Source: a bacterium endosymbiont of Escarpia laminata (GTDB lineage Bacteria > Pseudomonadota > Gammaproteobacteria > Chromatiales > Chromatiaceae). From it: a stretch of 64,000 nucleotides of DNA. The notes below the pieces were generated by a model. The model searched no databases, was not told where the DNA came from, and saw nothing but the letters and a program-made list of their open reading frames with translations. Made by a program: the position numbers and the translations under genes. This document shows, one piece after another, positions 20,338-30,119 of the stretch (the first letter of the stretch is position 1; each line of letters starts with the position of its first letter). The DNA is taken from assembly GCA_003660235.1 (NCBI GenBank), contig QGON01000068.1, forward strand, positions 62,001 to 126,000, in the 5' to 3' direction.

Positions 20338-20387
20338 GACAGGAGTTTAGCGCGATTTCTCTGTCAAGATCAGTGGTGAATATCAAG

Positions 20388-20476
20388 GTAGGCCGGTTCA
20401 AGCGAAGCGGAACCGGCAACCCCAGGTTTTCTGTTTATCTGGGAATGCCCGATCCGCTGTGCCGGATCGGGCCTAC
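20388..20476. repeat. REP-like double-hairpin element, copy 2 (most intact)
   Basis: Bounded by GTAGGCC and GGCCTAC. Hairpin 1 is CCGGTTC-(AAGCGAAGCG)-GAACCGG; hairpin 2 is GCCCGATCC ... GGATCGGGC. About 36 bases separate them. It sits between cysM and the unknown lipoprotein gene and is the reference copy for the family. Confidence 0.85.
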
Positions 20477-20493
20477 TTCTTGAATATAGGAGA

Positions 20494-21429
20494 TCAGAAA
20501 TTAACCACTTCTGATGATTCCCAGTTTCCGTCCCCATCTTCGTCGATAGAGAGGGTGTATTGGGCATTGTTGATGATTTCGATCTGGGCGATTGAACCCG
20601 CAGAACCGGTCAAGAGCATTGTTCCAAAAAAGGGCCAGACATCGAACGGACTTATCAGCATTGTGACCGGTGTCGTGATCTCCACGTAACCTTCCACAGG
20701 ATGATAGTATCGACCGGAAATCGCTAGAGAGTTATTCCCTCCCTGGCCATCGGTAAATACCAGGGTGAAATTTTCCAACATCTCGACGCTACCGTCACCA
20801 TTTATTACCAGCAGATTGGTAACAGTGGTAGTCGTAGCACCGTTAAAATGCATTGCCAAGGTGCCGATAAAGGTCACGGAATCAGCGCCGCTGCTGACCA
20901 CCAATGGCGATACATCTTTCATAGTCAATGTCATTGAGCTAATGTCATTGATCGTGAGAGTACCACTGATATCCACTCTGCCGTCGATCAATACACCGGC
21001 TTCGTTACATCCGATGAAGTCCATATAACCGGAGAAACTGTCCCCAGCATCTGGTATGTCGAGGAAAAATTGGACATACCCCGATGAGCAGGCGAAAGTG
21101 TCAGATACAGTGCGCTCCTGCGAAGAAGCCCGCGAAGCGGTCTTCCCCAGAGAATGGTTTACGACGTTGGTAATAACGTTAATGGTACCAAGTATGAACG
21201 AACCATTCTCCCCATCCTGAGGACGCCCCGTTGCATTGGCCAGACCACCAACCGATTGGCTTGCCCCAAGCCCACCGCTGGCAAGCGTTCCGCCGTTAAC
21301 GACAGTCACATCGGCAAGCGTGCGGCTTCCGGTATAGGCGGTGGTTGCCCCACCATCACCTCCACCGCCGCCACAAGCCCCGAGGACCAGCGAAGCACCC
21401 AAAATCATCCCTAAATATCCTGCTCTCAT
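20494..21429 (-). CDS. Unknown Gly-rich lipoprotein
   Basis: A 311-residue protein I do not recognise. It opens with a lipoprotein signal (LGASLVLGACGGGGGDGG) whose Cys is followed by a flexible Gly run, common in surface lipoproteins of these bacteria. The rest is Ser/Thr/Asn/Gly/Val-rich beta sequence, with one pair of Cys (FACSSG and FIGCNE, about 40 apart) that could form a disulfide. The end, SIDEDGDGNWES, resembles a calcium-binding DxDxDG loop. It is preceded by a strong Shine-Dalgarno (AGGAGAAAGG) and stands alone between a repeat and pdxJ. It is probably outer membrane-attached; function unknown. Confidence 0.8.
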   Translation of the reverse strand: MRAGYLGMILGASLVLGACGGGGGDGGATTAYTGSRTLADVTVVNGGTLASGGLGASQSVGGLANATGRPQDGENGSFILGTINVITNVVNHSLGKTASRASSQERTVSDTFACSSGYVQFFLDIPDAGDSFSGYMDFIGCNEAGVLIDGRVDISGTLTINDISSMTLTMKDVSPLVVSSGADSVTFIGTLAMHFNGATTTTVTNLLVINGDGSVEMLENFTLVFTDGQGGNNSLAISGRYYHPVEGYVEITTPVTMLISPFDVWPFFGTMLLTGSAGSIAQIEIINNAQYTLSIDEDGDGNWESSEVVNF

Positions 21430-21509
21430 TCCTTTCTCCTAATTAATCGTTGGTAAATTCCCTTATAAAGGCGCGGCATTATACTCACGATCAAGAATAA
21501 ATGGGAAGG

Positions 21510-22241
21510 CTATTCCCTCAATAGGTTTTTCATCTCACGTACAGCAGCATCCAGGCCTGTGAAAACTGCCCGGCAGATGATTGAGTGACCAATATTCAGC
21601 TCACGAATGCCACCAATCTGTAATATTGGCTGGACGTTGTGGTAGTCGAGTCCGTGGCCCGCATTGACCAGCAGACCGATCTGATTACCATATTCCACCG
21701 CCTGAATGATCTTTTCGAGGGCTTCATCCCGGGAGCGGCCCAATGGAGCATCTGCGTAGTGTCCGGTATGGATCTCAACTACGGGAGCACCAACCTCCAC
21801 AGCAGCATCCAGTTGTTTCCGGTCTGCATCGATGAAAAGGGAGACCCGAACGCCTGCATCCCGAAGTTCCTCACAGTAATCCCGCATATAGTCGAGGTTC
21901 CCCGCTACATCCAAACCCCCTTCTGTAGTGAGCTCCTCTCTTTTTTCGGGCACCAGGCAGCAATCATGAGGGCGAAATCGGGAAGCGATGGCAGCCATTT
22001 CAGAAGTTGCAGCCATTTCGAGATTCATGCGGGTCTGTAGAATATCCGCCAGCATCTCCACATCACGATCCTGGATGTGGCGCCGGTCCTCCCGCAGATG
22101 CAGCGTGATCACATCCGCCCCTGCCTGCTCCGCAACCAGTGCAGCCTGGACAGGTTCCGGATAGCGGGTTCCCCGTGCCTGACGCAGCGTAGCCACATGA
22201 TCAATATTGACGCCCAGCAGAATCTCTTGTCTGTCGCTCAT
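21510..22241 (-). CDS. pdxJ: Pyridoxine 5'-phosphate synthase
   Basis: It condenses 1-deoxyxylulose 5-phosphate with 3-amino-2-oxopropyl phosphate in vitamin B6 synthesis. The 243 residues form a TIM barrel with the signature [17 protein letters not shown] at the start, [29 protein letters not shown] and the C-terminal [13 protein letters not shown]. It normally follows recO and precedes acpS. Here recO is 69 bases upstream, but acpS does not follow, and the next gene is the unknown lipoprotein. Confidence 0.96.
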   Translation of the reverse strand: MSDRQEILLGVNIDHVATLRQARGTRYPEPVQAALVAEQAGADVITLHLREDRRHIQDRDVEMLADILQTRMNLEMAATSEMAAIASRFRPHDCCLVPEKREELTTEGGLDVAGNLDYMRDYCEELRDAGVRVSLFIDADRKQLDAAVEVGAPVVEIHTGHYADAPLGRSRDEALEKIIQAVEYGNQIGLLVNAGHGLDYHNVQPILQIGGIRELNIGHSIICRAVFTGLDAAVREMKNLLRE

Positions 22242-22271
22242 CTCTTTTCCTGTTTTTTTAAACGAAATATA

Positions 22272-22312
22272 TCGTGTTCTTCGTGGTGAGCTACGGTTTC
22301 TGTGCGAACACT
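22272..22312. repeat. Half copy of the CGTGTTCTTCGTGG repeat
   Basis: TCGTGTTCTTCGTGGTGA, then about 16 variable bases and GCGAACACTA. The same arrangement follows the right arm of the inverted repeat at 16630-16696. It touches the last base pairs of recO. Confidence 0.6.
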
Positions 22313-23024
22313 AGTTCGGTCCACGAAACAGCTCACGGCTTTTTAAAGGCTTGTCTCCAAGGTAAAACGCCAGGATTCGCCTCATCAGTCTGCGCGCCTC
22401 ACTCCTGGCCTGCGGCGCCAACGGGGATGCCTGTTGCAGACTGAGCAGTGTGCTGCCATGCACAACATTCAGATTTTCGACAGCCGCATGTCTCTCCACC
22501 CTTACGGGGCCATGCTCGATATGATAATCGTAGAGACCATCCGGTTGCACTGCTTCCCCACCCTCCGCTTCGCGATCAAGCAGCAATTCATAACCAGTCT
22601 CCCTTAACAGAGAAACCTCGAAACTGCGTAGCGTATCCTCCAGAGAGGGACTTTCACTCAGTGCTTGCAGTGCATTGATGTAGTGCAAAAAGAGTGTGGG
22701 ATGAGGATCATTGCGTTCCAGCAGACGCATTAGCAGCTCATTCAGATAGAAACCGCAATAGAGTGCCTTACGGGCAAGTGTATAGACGTTTCCCTCGGCC
22801 TCCGCCTGTCGCAGTGTCTTTATCTCGCCCCGTCCACTGACGCCGACCAGCAGTGGCCTGAAAGGTTGCAATAGAGCACTTCCGGATGAACGCCCGGATT
22901 TTACGCCTTTGGCAATAGCAGGAAAGCGTCCATCCTGAGGAGTGAACAACTCCAACAGAAGACTGCTGTTACGATAGTTACGCCGGTGGATAACAAAGCA
23001 GGGCTGAAGTTCCAGTGCAGACAA
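22311..23024 (-). CDS. recO: DNA repair protein RecO
   Basis: Recombination mediator that loads RecA with RecR at gaps. The 237 residues start with the OB-fold (QPCFVIHRRNYRNSSLLLEL, IAKGVKSGRSSGSALLQPF) and continue as a helical domain (LYCGFYLNELLMRLLERND). It lies between era and pdxJ as in most gammaproteobacteria and follows era by 15 bases. The zinc-finger Cys residues of Gram-positive RecO are absent, as usual for proteobacteria. Confidence 0.94.
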   Translation of the reverse strand: MSALELQPCFVIHRRNYRNSSLLLELFTPQDGRFPAIAKGVKSGRSSGSALLQPFRPLLVGVSGRGEIKTLRQAEAEGNVYTLARKALYCGFYLNELLMRLLERNDPHPTLFLHYINALQALSESPSLEDTLRSFEVSLLRETGYELLLDREAEGGEAVQPDGLYDYHIEHGPVRVERHAAVENLNVVHGSTLLSLQQASPLAPQARSEARRLMRRILAFYLGDKPLKSRELFRGPN

Positions 23025-23039
23025 GGTGAAAAATCCGGG

Positions 23040-23936
23040 CTAATCTCCATAACCAAGACGTATCAGCGCCGATTCGTCACTGGACCAACTTCGCTTCACT
23101 TTGACCCAAACCTCCAGATAGACTTTGCAGTCAAAAAAACTTTCCATCGACTTCCTGGCCTGAGTAGCCGCACTTTTTAACGCTGCCCCGTTTTTGCCAA
23201 TTATTATTGCTTTCTGTCCCGGTTTTTCCACCCACACCACAGCGCTGATTCGGTAGAGTCCGTTATCCTCTTCGAAACGCTCAATCTCGACGGAGACAGC
23301 ATAGGGAAGCTCTTTTGCATAGCGTCGGGTAATCTGCTCGCGCACCATCTCAGCAGCAAAGAATTTTTCCGGCCTGTCGGTTAGTTGATCTTCAGGGAAA
23401 AAATTATCCCCGGGCGGCAGAGTTTTCAGGACGCGTGATTCAAGTGTTGCAATATTTTTTCCGTTTTTTGCTGAGATCGGAATGACTTCTGCAAAAGCAT
23501 AACGCTCTGCCATTTCAGCAATATAGGGCAAAAGTTCTTCTTTTTGCTTTATTGTATCGACCTTATTGATGGCAAGAATGACTGGCATGGAGCACTCTTG
23601 CAACATCTTCAAAACCTTGTTGTCCTCGCTTGTCCAGCGCAGTGCTTCGACAACAAATATGATGACATCCACATCCGTCAGTGCGCTCTTTGCCGTACGA
23701 TTGAGGTAGCGATTCATCGCATGATCGGCCCGCTCATGAATACCTGGCGTATCCACATACACGACCTGCCCACCATCCAGGGTCTTGATACCCAGGATAC
23801 TATGCCGGGTTGTTTGTGCTTTGTGGGAGGTAATAGCCAGCTTGAGGCCAATGATTCGGTTCATCAGCGTGGATTTCCCCACATTGGGACGCCCCACGAT
23901 GGCTGTATAACCACAACGATTATTGTTGTCAGGCAT
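23040..23936 (-). CDS. era: GTPase Era
   Basis: Essential GTPase for 16S rRNA maturation and 30S assembly. The 298 residues show G1 GRPNVGKST, G3 DTPGIH, G4 NKVD, and a C-terminal KH RNA-binding domain (EKPGQKAIIIGKNGAALKS). Its start overlaps the end of rnc by 8 bases, so rnc and era are translationally coupled, the normal arrangement. Confidence 0.97.
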   Translation of the reverse strand: MPDNNNRCGYTAIVGRPNVGKSTLMNRIIGLKLAITSHKAQTTRHSILGIKTLDGGQVVYVDTPGIHERADHAMNRYLNRTAKSALTDVDVIIFVVEALRWTSEDNKVLKMLQECSMPVILAINKVDTIKQKEELLPYIAEMAERYAFAEVIPISAKNGKNIATLESRVLKTLPPGDNFFPEDQLTDRPEKFFAAEMVREQITRRYAKELPYAVSVEIERFEEDNGLYRISAVVWVEKPGQKAIIIGKNGAALKSAATQARKSMESFFDCKVYLEVWVKVKRSWSSDESALIRLGYGD

Positions 23937-24606
23937 CTTTCAGTCCCTGCAGCATCTGCTGTGCCGCATCCTGTTCCGCTCGACGCCGACTGGAACCTTC
24001 ACCCAGGGTTTCATGGCCGGTCTCAGCAATCCGGCATCGAATCTTAAAATTCTGGTCGTGAGGATCACCGCTGATCGACACGACTTCATAGCTTGGCAGG
24101 CCATGTTTTCTGGCCTGGAAAAATTCCTGCAGGCGGGTCTTCGGATCTTTCTGCTGTGCAGTGAGATCTATCTTCTCAAGACGTTCCTCAAAGAGGTCCA
24201 AAATCACTTTTCGGCTGGAATTATAACCACCGTCAAGATAGACGGCGGCAATAATGGCTTCCACGGCATCGGCCAGGATGGAATCTCTTGATTGACCACC
24301 GCTGCGTAATTCGCCTGATCCAAGATGAAGATAGTCGCCAATCTGATGTTGCCGGGCGATGATTGCCAGCGTATCCCGCTTTACCAGACTTGAACGTAAA
24401 CGACTCAATTGGCCTTCACTGGCATGCCCGAAATGTTGGAAAAGCACATCCGCGATAACGAAACCCAGTATCGCATCACCCAAAAACTCAAATCTTTCAT
24501 TGTTGAGACCGCCTGCGCTTCGATGAGTGAGTGCCTGCTCAATAAGCGCAATATCACTGAACGAGTAGCCTAACGATCTGCAGAGGCTGTCAATCGAGGG
24601 TCTCAA
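23929..24606 (-). CDS. rnc: Ribonuclease III
   Basis: Double-strand RNA endonuclease that processes rRNA precursors. The 225 residues have the catalytic signature NERFEFLGDAILGFVIAD, the second acidic site DAVEAIIAAVYLDGGY, and a C-terminal dsRNA-binding domain (DPKTRLQEFFQARKHGLP ... GEGSSRRRAEQDAAQQML). It overlaps the DUF4845 gene by 4 bases and era by 8. Confidence 0.97.
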   Translation of the reverse strand: MRPSIDSLCRSLGYSFSDIALIEQALTHRSAGGLNNERFEFLGDAILGFVIADVLFQHFGHASEGQLSRLRSSLVKRDTLAIIARQHQIGDYLHLGSGELRSGGQSRDSILADAVEAIIAAVYLDGGYNSSRKVILDLFEERLEKIDLTAQQKDPKTRLQEFFQARKHGLPSYEVVSISGDPHDQNFKIRCRIAETGHETLGEGSSRRRAEQDAAQQMLQGLKDA

Positions 24607-24977
24607 TTGGTGTTCAGCATGATAGATTCACTAAATGTCATCACCACATCCAGGTTGGCAAAAAGGTGTTCACGCACTTCATAATTCACATCAATGGTCG
24701 TACTGCCGCCTGAGCGCTTGATTTTGATGTGATCTTTCTTGATGTTGGTGACATAGTTGATGTCCAGACGCCGCATAAACAACTTGCGTATCGCTGAGAC
24801 GGGTTTCTGACCGATGAACGGTTCGCGCTCCAATGACTCAAGAGCCGTTTTTATCGTGTAATGCTCCATATATACCGGCGCCATCTTTAACCCCATGAGC
24901 ACAAAAAATCCAATCAAACAGAGAACAAACAGCCAACCGATGCCAGACAGCCCACGTTGTTTTTTGATGGAAAGCAT
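24603..24977 (-). CDS. DUF4845 membrane protein of the lepB-rnc operon
   Basis: Small single-pass protein of 124 residues. It opens MLSIKKQRGLSGIGWLFVL, which has the look of a type IV pilin-like N-terminus, followed by a short periplasmic domain with the helix APVYMEHYTIKTALESL. It is regularly found between lepB and rnc in gammaproteobacteria; its function is not known. I chose the ATG at 24977 with GAGG ten bases upstream over a TTG at 24986. It is coupled to rnc by an ATGA overlap. Confidence 0.85.
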   Translation of the reverse strand: MLSIKKQRGLSGIGWLFVLCLIGFFVLMGLKMAPVYMEHYTIKTALESLEREPFIGQKPVSAIRKLFMRRLDINYVTNIKKDHIKIKRSGGSTTIDVNYEVREHLFANLDVVMTFSESIMLNTN

Positions 24978-25082
24978 GTATTTCAAACCTCAATATTTAT
25001 TACGGGGACAGAATCAAATTTAATCGAAGCAACAAGCCATTTTGGGAGACAGAACAGGTGCCGGCTACGAACCTTTGGCGCC

Positions 25083-25916
25083 TTAATCGATTCCTCTGCC
25101 AATCCTCTCCCAGGCAATTGGTGGGAAGCCCTCTTTCATGGAATCCCAGTTCATCCAGATTCCAAAGGCCTTGCCGACAAGGTTCTGATCCGGCACCAGT
25201 CCCCAACAGCGACTGTCATTACTGTTGTCACGATTGTCGCCCATTGCGAAGTAGTGGCCCTCAGGTATGGTAATGGGGCCCCTAATCAATACGTTGCAGC
25301 CCATGGCAAAGTCTCCAGCCATCGGATGCGCCAGAATCGTATGCTCAACGCCGGCAAGATTCTCCACCGATTTCATAGATCCGGTCTCCCGCGCTCCACC
25401 ACCGGAGCCGGAATAGACTCCGACGGGTGTCTGCAGCATGGGTTTTCCATTGATGTATAAGGTCTTCATCCGATAATAGATGGTATCTCCGGGGACTGCC
25501 ACAACCCGCTTGATGTAGTCGATAGCGGGGTTTTTAGGATAGCGGAATACCACCACGTCTCCCCGTTCCGGTGAACCCAAATCGAAAACCTTTTTATTCA
25601 ATACCGGCAGGCGTATTCCATAGGCAAACTTATTGACCAGGATAAAGTCACCCACCAGCAGAGTCGGCATCATGGAGCCTGACGGGATGCGGAAGGGCTC
25701 CACCAAAAAGGATCGCAGGATCAGGACAGCGAAGATAACAGGAAAGAACGAGCGGGCATACTCAACCATCAGCGGTTCGCTTCTGGTCTCTAATGCTGAA
25801 GCCTCTTCTACGCGACGTCGCTTTCTTGCAGGGGCAAAGAAAAGCGCATCAATCAGCCATATTCCACCAGTAACAGCACTTGCCAATACCAAAAAAGCAG
25901 GGAAATCAAAATTCAT
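25083..25916 (-). CDS. lepB: Signal peptidase I
   Basis: Membrane serine protease that removes signal peptides from secreted proteins. The 277 residues hold an N-terminal membrane segment (FPAFLVLASAVTGGIWLIDA), a basic cytoplasmic loop (ARKRRRVEE), a second helix (FFPVIFAVLILRSFLVEPF), the catalytic Ser in IPSGSMMPTLLVGDFILV, and the general base Lys in YIKRVVAVPGD. The box GDNRDNSNDSR closes the fold. It follows lepA, as is typical. Confidence 0.96.
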   Translation of the reverse strand: MNFDFPAFLVLASAVTGGIWLIDALFFAPARKRRRVEEASALETRSEPLMVEYARSFFPVIFAVLILRSFLVEPFRIPSGSMMPTLLVGDFILVNKFAYGIRLPVLNKKVFDLGSPERGDVVVFRYPKNPAIDYIKRVVAVPGDTIYYRMKTLYINGKPMLQTPVGVYSGSGGGARETGSMKSVENLAGVEHTILAHPMAGDFAMGCNVLIRGPITIPEGHYFAMGDNRDNSNDSRCWGLVPDQNLVGKAFGIWMNWDSMKEGFPPIAWERIGRGID

Positions 25917-25987
25917 GATTACGAAGGGGTTCCTGATTATTAATTATGGAGAGATGCAGATTTCATATTTCCTGCTGATATCTGCAA

Positions 25988-27793
25988 TCAATGGTCTTTT
26001 CCCACTTGCAACACGGCAAGGAAGGCATCCTGAGGGATCTCCACCCGTCCTACCTGCTTCATGCGTTTCTTGCCCGCCTTCTGTTTTTCCAGCAGCTTGC
26101 GTTTACGGGTAATATCACCGCCATAACACTTGGCAGTAACATTTTTGCGTAACGCCTTGACAGTGGTGCGGGCAATGACTTTACTGCCGATAGCTGCCTG
26201 AATCGCCACCTCGAACATCTGTCTGGGGATCAGCTCTTTCATCTTCGAGGTCAATTCTCGGCCCCTGGTCTGGGAATGGTCTTTGTGAACAATCAGCGAG
26301 AGAGCGTCAACCATCTCACCATTAATCAGAATATCGAGCTTGACCAACGGTGCCGGTTGAAAGCGTTTGAACTCATATTCGAAAGACGCATAACCCCGAC
26401 TCACGGATTTCAAACGGTCAAAAAAATCGAGCACCACCTCGTTCAATGGCAATTCGTAATTGACCGTAACCTGCCCTCCAAGGAATTGCATCGATTTTTG
26501 CACACCCCGTTTTTCTATGCAGAGGGTGATCACGGCCCCCAGATGACTCTGGGGCACCAGGATGGTGGCGCTGATGATTGGCTCTCGAATCTCGTCGATC
26601 TTCATCGGATCCGGCAGGTTGGCCGGATTTTCGATGCGTATCAATTCACCGTTGTTGAGCAATATCTCATAGACCACTGAAGGAGCGGTTGTGATCAGGT
26701 CGAGGTCGTACTCACGTTCCAGACGCTCCTGAACAATCTCCATATGCAGCATACCGAGAAATCCGCAGCGAAAGCCGAATCCTAAAGCCTGGGAGGTTTC
26801 GGGTTCATAGTGCAGCGAAGCATCATTCAATCGCAGCTTCTGCAATGCGTCACGGAGATTCTCGTAATCGTCTGAGCTGACAGGATAGAGACCGGAAAAG
26901 ACCCTGGGCCTTATCTCTTCAAACCCCGACAGTGGCGCTTCTGCTTTGCGATTTTCCAGAGTGATCGTGTCTCCCACCGGCGCCGCATCGATGTCTTTGA
27001 TTCCGGCGATGAGATAGCCTACCTCACCGGCGCCCAGCACAGTCCTGTCGAGCCGCTTGGGCGTAAAAACACCCACTTTCTCCACTTGATAGGTCCGCTC
27101 CGTGGACATTATGAACATCTTGTCCTTGAGTTTGATGGAACCATTTACCACCCGAATCAGAGAGATAACCCCCACATAGGGATCGAACCAGGAGTCAATG
27201 ATCAGTGCCTGTAGCGGAGCATCCAAATCACCTTCGGGTGGAGGAATCCTATTGACCAGATCATCCAGCAGATCATTGATACCTAGACCGGTCTTGGCAC
27301 TGACGCTGATGGCTTCGGACGCATCGATGCCGATGATCTCTTCGATCTCGTTGATCACCCGCTCCGGTTCCGCCGAGGGCAGGTCGATCTTGTTCAGTAC
27401 CGGCATCACTTCGAGTCCCTGTTCGATGGCGGTATAGCAGTTGGCCACGCTCTGGGCTTCTACCCCCTGCGCGGCATCGACCACCAGGAGAGCCCCTTCG
27501 CAAGCTGCCAGGGAACGGGAAACCTCGTATGAGAAATCCACATGACCGGGTGTATCGATAAAGTTGAGTTGGTAGGTCTCGCCATCCTTTGCCGTATAGT
27601 CCAGCGTGACGCTCTGGGCCTTGATGGTGATGCCCCGTTCCCGCTCCAGATCCATGGAATCAAGCACTTGCGATTCCATTTCGCGCTCGCTCAGCCCACC
27701 GCACACCTGTATGAAACGATCTGCAATCGTGGATTTGCCATGATCAATATGGGCAATGATGGAAAAATTCCGTATGTGTCGCAAATCTGTCAT
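25988..27793 (-). CDS. lepA: Elongation factor 4 (LepA)
   Basis: Ribosomal back-translocase/initiation-fidelity GTPase, 601 residues. It starts [20 protein letters not shown] with G1 [10 protein letters not shown]3 [11 protein letters not shown] and G4 NKIDLP, and ends with the LepA-specific basic C-terminal domain ([16 protein letters not shown]). The ATG at 27793 gives the usual length; a frame start at 27868 would add 25 unrelated residues. Confidence 0.97.
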   Translation of the reverse strand: MTDLRHIRNFSIIAHIDHGKSTIADRFIQVCGGLSEREMESQVLDSMDLERERGITIKAQSVTLDYTAKDGETYQLNFIDTPGHVDFSYEVSRSLAACEGALLVVDAAQGVEAQSVANCYTAIEQGLEVMPVLNKIDLPSAEPERVINEIEEIIGIDASEAISVSAKTGLGINDLLDDLVNRIPPPEGDLDAPLQALIIDSWFDPYVGVISLIRVVNGSIKLKDKMFIMSTERTYQVEKVGVFTPKRLDRTVLGAGEVGYLIAGIKDIDAAPVGDTITLENRKAEAPLSGFEEIRPRVFSGLYPVSSDDYENLRDALQKLRLNDASLHYEPETSQALGFGFRCGFLGMLHMEIVQERLEREYDLDLITTAPSVVYEILLNNGELIRIENPANLPDPMKIDEIREPIISATILVPQSHLGAVITLCIEKRGVQKSMQFLGGQVTVNYELPLNEVVLDFFDRLKSVSRGYASFEYEFKRFQPAPLVKLDILINGEMVDALSLIVHKDHSQTRGRELTSKMKELIPRQMFEVAIQAAIGSKVIARTTVKALRKNVTAKCYGGDITRKRKLLEKQKAGKKRMKQVGRVEIPQDAFLAVLQVGKDH

Positions 27794-27888
27794 GGAGCTG
27801 ATGATATCCGGGCCAGTGATAGGAACCTCCGTTCCTGAAACCAGCCCAGGTGAGCGCAGATGCCGCAAAAGGCGACAATCATACCAAA

Positions 27889-28131
27889 TCAGCCTCTCTG
27901 CAAATAGCGCCGCAGTCCGGCTTCATCGAGAAAATATTCACTCAAGCGAATTCCATCACCATTTTCGAGCACCGGCACAAAGTCGTTATACCTGGCCTGT
28001 GTCGCTGGATCACGGTCTATATCGACCAACTCCAGCGGGAACACCTGCTCCTTCTGAAGCTGCTGTAGTTGTTCCAGCATATCTTCACACAGGTGGCAAC
28101 CGTCACGATAGAACAGTTTCAGTGGTGTCAT
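27889..28131 (-). CDS. Glutaredoxin-like protein (DUF836)
   Basis: A thioredoxin-fold protein of 80 residues with the redox-type motif CHLCEDM (CxxC) in [20 protein letters not shown], then [19 protein letters not shown] and the cis-Pro loop FVPVLENGD. Such small proteins are common in proteobacteria; the partner is unknown. The start overlaps the stop of degQ by 4 bases, so it is translated together with the periplasmic protease although it has no signal peptide itself. Confidence 0.85.
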   Translation of the reverse strand: MTPLKLFYRDGCHLCEDMLEQLQQLQKEQVFPLELVDIDRDPATQARYNDFVPVLENGDGIRLSEYFLDEAGLRRYLQRG

Positions 28132-29552
28132 TCCTTCGGGACACGCAGAGCCAGGAACATGGGGCCAGAGGTACGGTGTACCAGCAAGGCGACCGTCTTG
28201 CCTTCAGGCAACCTTTTGACCAACTGCCCGAACTGCTTCGCATTCTCAACATTATTGTTATTCAACATCATGATGACATCACCTTCCCTGACGCCTGCCT
28301 CACGCGCCTCATTACCCGTCACCGAATCGACCATTACCCCCTGACCTGGTGGTAACGCCAACTGACTGAGATGCTCTTCGGTAAGATCGGAGACAGTCAC
28401 GCCAAGCCGGTTTTTGGCAACTTTTGGTTTCACCTGCCGGGCCAGCTGGGCACCATCCTCAGGTGGCAACTCGCCTATATTGACCATGACAATGATATTC
28501 TTTCCGCCACGCAATACCTCCAGCCGTGCAGGACGATCGACGCGACTGCTGCCGACCAGCGGCGGCAATTCGGATGAGCTGCGCAATTCCGTACCATTAT
28601 ACTTGAGTATTACGTCACCCACTTGCAGGCCCGCTTGGGAGGAAGGACTGTCAGGCAACACTCTGGCAATCAAGGCGCCACGCGGACGGGACATGTGGAA
28701 ACTTTCGGCAAGTTCGCCCGTGACATCCTGAATCAGTACCCCCAGCCAACCACGACTCACATGTCCACGGGTCTTCAACTGATCAGCCACATTCATCGCC
28801 ACATCGATGGGGATTGCAAAAGAGAGACCCATGAACCCGCCGGAGCGGCTGTAGATCTGAGAGTTCACCCCAACCACTTCGCCCTTGAGATTGAAGAGCG
28901 GACCGCCTGAATTGCCTGGATTGATGGCAACATCGGTTTGAATGAAGGGCACATAGTTCTCGCTCGGCAGACTTCGTCCTTTTGCACTGACGATACCGGC
29001 GGTAACAGAATGGTCGAAACCAAAAGGAGAACCAATGGCCAATACCCATTCGCCAACCTTCAACTCTTTAGAACTGCCTACCTTTACAACAGGCAGATCA
29101 GTGGCTTCGATCTTGATCAGCGCCACATCACTGCGCTCGTCTGCGCCAATCAGCCTGGCGACATATTCACGCCGATTGTGCATCCGGACGATGATTTCGT
29201 CTGCTTCCGCAACAACATGGTTGTTGGTGAGAATATAGCCATCGGGAGATATGATGAAACCTGAACCGAGAGACTGTTTCTCCACCTCATCGTCCTGCAG
29301 ATTTCCATGTTCATCGAGAAATCGCTTCAGCAATTCGCCAAAAGGGTTGCCATCCGGGATCTCCGGGATGTTGAATCGACGCATCTGCTGACGGATGTTC
29401 TGCTGTTGGTGAGTACTGATATTGACTACCGAGGGCGCATTTTTCGCCGCAAGTTCTGTAAAGTCAGGCAGTTGCGCCTGTGCCGGGATGCTCAGCAGAG
29501 CAACCATGACAAGAACCGTCCACTGCACCAGGGGGAGGTTAAGGGATTTCAT
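28128..29552 (-). CDS. Do/DegQ-type periplasmic serine protease (MucD)
   Basis: Periplasmic chaperone-protease for misfolded envelope proteins, 474 residues. A signal peptide (VALLSIPAQAQ) precedes a trypsin-like domain with His in TNNHVVAEADE, Asp in RSDVALIKIEA and Ser in INPGNSGGPLFN. Two PDZ domains follow (about 270-360 and 385-470). Its place after rpoE-rseA-rseB-rseC matches mucD of Pseudomonas, where it is part of the sigma-E regulon and a negative regulator of it. Confidence 0.94.
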   Translation of the reverse strand: MKSLNLPLVQWTVLVMVALLSIPAQAQLPDFTELAAKNAPSVVNISTHQQQNIRQQMRRFNIPEIPDGNPFGELLKRFLDEHGNLQDDEVEKQSLGSGFIISPDGYILTNNHVVAEADEIIVRMHNRREYVARLIGADERSDVALIKIEATDLPVVKVGSSKELKVGEWVLAIGSPFGFDHSVTAGIVSAKGRSLPSENYVPFIQTDVAINPGNSGGPLFNLKGEVVGVNSQIYSRSGGFMGLSFAIPIDVAMNVADQLKTRGHVSRGWLGVLIQDVTGELAESFHMSRPRGALIARVLPDSPSSQAGLQVGDVILKYNGTELRSSSELPPLVGSSRVDRPARLEVLRGGKNIIVMVNIGELPPEDGAQLARQVKPKVAKNRLGVTVSDLTEEHLSQLALPPGQGVMVDSVTGNEAREAGVREGDVIMMLNNNNVENAKQFGQLVKRLPEGKTVALLVHRTSGPMFLALRVPKE

Positions 29553-29636
29553 AAACTAACTCCTTGCATAGCCGGGGCACGCAAACTTATTTTGAATAAT
29601 CGGCTCAGATTTTATTTTTGCGTAAAACGGCAGTAG

Positions 29637-30119
29637 TTAAAACTTGCCTTGAGCAAAATGTACTGGGCTAATCGATACCTGCCGGAGGATAACCGCCTGA
29701 AAAGCGCTGTCACGTTCCCCCCCCAAGGCATTCCGTTGAGCCAGAAACAATCCAAGAATCAGTCCCAATAGACCACATAAAATAGCGATGAGTTCCCCGG
29801 CAGGTTGGAAATACTGCCCCATCAACTCCTGCCCGGCAAGGGCGAATGAGATCATGAAAAACAGGGGCAACAGGTAAGCAACAAGTGATGCCTTCACCAG
29901 CGCCCTCTCCTGCAGGCCAATAACGACTCGTTCCCCGGGTTTTGCGCCTATAGCATTGAGAACCCGCAATTGATTGTGTTTGCGCTTGAAGAGCACGGAG
30001 ATCACGGAAGTGCCGCAGCTGTCTGCAGAGTGGCAGGAACCACAAGCTGCCTTTTGCTGGGTTTCCACCACTGCGCGATCGCCCTCGCAGGAGACCACGG
30101 TTGCATTTTCCTCAATCAT
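29637..30119 (-). CDS. rseC: RseC/MucC family protein
   Basis: Inner-membrane protein of the sigma-E operon and SoxR-reducing system. The 160 residues begin with a cytoplasmic Cys-rich part (KAACGSCHSADSCGTSVIS) and have two hydrophobic segments (LVAYLLPLFFMISFALAG and LIAILCGLLGLILGLFLAQ). The fold and position after rseB are those of RseC/MucC. Overlap with rseB by 8 bases indicates coupling. Confidence 0.92.
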   Translation of the reverse strand: MIEENATVVSCEGDRAVVETQQKAACGSCHSADSCGTSVISVLFKRKHNQLRVLNAIGAKPGERVVIGLQERALVKASLVAYLLPLFFMISFALAGQELMGQYFQPAGELIAILCGLLGLILGLFLAQRNALGGERDSAFQAVILRQVSISPVHFAQGKF

